Assembly (NCBI GenBank): GCA_900770195.1
Contig: CAAGJI010000006.1
Span: 1 to 24,281 of the forward strand
DNA: 24,281 nt
Origin: Oscillospiraceae bacterium
GTDB taxonomy: Bacteria > Bacillota > Clostridia > Oscillospirales > Ruminococcaceae
Direction of reading: 5' to 3'
The notes beneath the pieces are model-generated. The model worked only from the letters and a program-made list of their open reading frames with translations. It ran no database searches and was not told where the DNA came from. Below are positions 23,267-24,281 of the stretch, piece after piece. The position numbers were made by a program, and so were the translations under genes. Position 1 is the first letter of the stretch. Every line of letters starts with the position of its first letter.

Positions 23267-23342
23267 ATTGGTAAACACTATTAACCAACATCAAATATAT
23301 TATATACTATAATTAAGAAAATGTCAATCACTATTTACCAAT
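23267..23342. promoter_or_regulatory. Candidate XRE operator pair
   Basis: ATTGGTAAA (23267-23275) and TTTACCAAT (23334-23342) are perfect reverse complements placed on either side of the divergent promoter; a further partial site TTAACCAA lies at 23281-23288. They are natural binding sites for the adjacent XRE protein. Confidence 0.5.
23299..23327 (-). promoter_or_regulatory. Consensus promoter of the 20023-23235 operon
   Basis: On the minus strand TTGACA (23322-23327), 17 bases and TATAAT (23299-23304). A plus-strand TATAAT (23308-23313) for the XRE gene overlaps its spacer, so the two promoters compete for the same DNA. Confidence 0.85.
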
Positions 23343-23378
23343 TTCAGACATTAATTTTTGAAAAAAGAAAGGAGAAAT

Positions 23379-23648
23379 ATGTTCAAGCTGAAAACAGAAG
23401 ACGGCAAAAACAATATTTGTGGGAGAAATGTTGCACGTTACCGTCAGGAAAAAAATTTATCACAGCGTCAGCTTGCTAAAAAAATGCAGCTTGCAGGCTA
23501 TGATGTGGACCATCATTTTATAAGAAGAATTGAAAATGGTCAGCGGTTTGTAACAGATATTGAGTTGCTCGCTCTTTCTGAAACTCTTTCCGTATCCATT
23601 TATGACCTTGTTGATTCCTCCATTTCTATTTGTAACCCTTCTGACTGA
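23379..23648 (+). CDS. XRE-family regulator
   Basis: An 89-residue protein that is nearly all helix-turn-helix: VARYRQEKNLSQRQLAKKMQ, then HHFIRRIENGQRFVTDIELLAL and SVSIYDLVD. The ATG at 23379 follows AAAGGAG closely (4 bases); an in-frame TTG at 23358 is less likely. It is divergent from the three-gene operon and probably represses it through the ATTGGTAAA repeats. A composite promoter immediately downstream (copy 3) points back through this gene, so an antisense RNA may lower its expression. Confidence 0.85.
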   Translation: MFKLKTEDGKNNICGRNVARYRQEKNLSQRQLAKKMQLAGYDVDHHFIRRIENGQRFVTDIELLALSETLSVSIYDLVDSSISICNPSD

Positions 23649-23658
23649 TTACATTTTT

Positions 23659-23708
23659 ATTATACTTTTTATACAAGACAAACGGTTGTCTGTTTAAAAA
23701 GTGTTTAC
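23659..23708 (-). promoter_or_regulatory. Composite promoter, copy 3 (antisense to XRE gene)
   Basis: Minus-strand copy: GTAAACA (23702-23708), AACAGACA, TTTGTC and TATAAT (23659-23664), same spacings as copies 1 and 2. Here AGACA-N6-TGTCT is the most symmetrical of the three. Transcription would start near 23652 and run antisense across the XRE gene toward the 23235 operon. No gene with a ribosome-binding site was seen in the first 300 bases. Confidence 0.65.
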
Positions 23709-23719
23709 AATTATTGAAA

Positions 23720-23755
23720 AAACCGCAGATATGCTTACTTACATATCTGCGGTTT
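23720..23755. terminator. Bidirectional terminator after the XRE gene
   Basis: A perfect 14-bp stem (23720-23733 with 23742-23755), eight-base loop, A run before and TTTTGTTT after. It lies beyond copy 3, so it does not block the antisense transcript. Confidence 0.85.
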
Positions 23756-23908
23756 TGTTTGCATTATTCAATTTAAAATATACGCAAATTAATTTGTCTT
23801 AGACTACGCATATTGATACAAGGCACACATTTTAACGATAATCGTTTTCTTATTGCACCCGCTTAATATAATCGTTTCAATTTGAAAGATAAATAAATCA
23901 GATTTTAA

Positions 23909-24080
23909 GGAAGCACTGAATAAAGCTTGTGCATGAGATGCGTAGTCAGATTTTTTGTCAGATTGCATAAAAATTTCGCAGGCATACTGTCGTATGTCAA
24001 GGGGTTTTTGTGTGATATGACGGGAAATATGCAAGCAGATTACGTGCAAAGCCGTCAGGCGTGCTTTGTTCAGTGTTTCC
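23909..24080. mobile_element. MITE-like element with TTAA target duplication
   Basis: A 172-bp element. The left end GGAAGCACTGAATAAAGC (23909-23926) and the right end (24063-24080), read as reverse complement, match at 15 of 18 positions. TTAA flanks both sides (23905-23908 and 24081-24084). It encodes no transposase; apparent open frames inside it are incidental. It would need a transposase acting in trans that uses TTAA targets. Confidence 0.65.
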
Positions 24081-24180
24081 TTAATGTTATCCATATTCTG
24101 CAGACATATTTTAAGTATCTGAAAGTTTATCAAGATTATTTGGCTTTCAGCTCACAGTCTGACTATAGCAATTCCACAAA

Positions 24181-24281
24181 TTACCGCAAATATCCACAAG
24201 AGCGAAACCACCCATTACAATCCGAAATACAAACTGTTTCCAGAGCACTTCTGACAGCATAAGACAGTTTATCAACCAAAC
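24181..24281 (-). CDS. IS630-type transposase, C-terminal end
   Basis: The minus-strand frame enters from the right edge and ends at TAA (24181-24183). The last 32 residues, with SYAVRSALETV, then DCNGWFRSCGY and a terminal LR, resemble the C-termini of IS630/Tc1-type DDE transposases, which commonly end in a W-F-x-x-C-G-Y-like motif. The catalytic part lies outside the window. The call is from memory of that motif. Confidence 0.45.
   Translation of the reverse strand, partial: LVDKLSYAVRSALETVCISDCNGWFRSCGYLR

Noticed and set aside
23804..24262. Open frames of about 110 codons on both strands.
   Set aside because: They run across the MITE and its flanks, have no ribosome-binding sites, and overlap each other; they are incidental.

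Overview
The window looks like a low-GC, Gram-positive gut or rumen anaerobe close to Ruminococcus (Clostridia, Oscillospiraceae). This rests on AT-rich intergenic DNA, strong AGGAGG ribosome-binding sites, TTGACA/TATAAT promoters, and two secreted proteins with type I dockerin modules typical of cellulosome- or amylosome-forming ruminococci. The genus is an inference; no marker gene here settles it.

Layout, left to right. 1-125: the start of an IS3-type transposase. 299-2273: a divergent pair of an XRE regulator and a PUA/EVE-like protein, then a membrane zinc-ribbon protein broken by one extra A. 2345-4915 (minus): a decayed Cys-rich RiPP locus with two seven-cysteine precursor peptides, a radical SAM/SPASM maturase carrying three in-frame stops, and a truncated UvrA-like ATPase. 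4980-6950: a secreted transglutaminase-like/leucine-rich-repeat/dockerin protein. 6998-8026: an IS110 remnant with a candidate bridge RNA, which appears to have cut the dockerin gene off from its promoter. 8037-8760: a gene-poor stretch with a strong promoter in front of a possible structured RNA. 8773-10062: O-acetylhomoserine sulfhydrylase. 10318-11286: a WYL regulator. 11336-14278: a YfhO-type membrane protein. 14512-14738: an array of TTCAACA palindromes. 14722-15929: birA and two tRNA genes. 16113-16400: a small zinc-ribbon/glycine-zipper protein. 16586-19723: a second peptide-maturation-like operon (HprK-like kinase, PqqD-like protein, S26 peptidase, ABC exporter). 20023-23235: an operon for a duplicated-domain membrane protein, a zinc-ribbon membrane protein and a dockerin protein, divergent from an XRE regulator. 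23909-24080: a MITE with a TTAA duplication. 24181 onward: the end of an IS630-type transposase.

The signals I rate most worth following are: (1) a 50-bp composite promoter present three times with identical spacing (10241-10290, 16464-16513, 23659-23708), upstream of the WYL regulator, upstream of the zinc-ribbon gene, and antisense to an XRE gene; (2) the seven-cysteine RiPP locus with a UvrA-like partner; (3) the IS110 bridge-RNA candidate, whose segments match both the element's right end and its insertion site; (4) the TTCAACA palindrome array.
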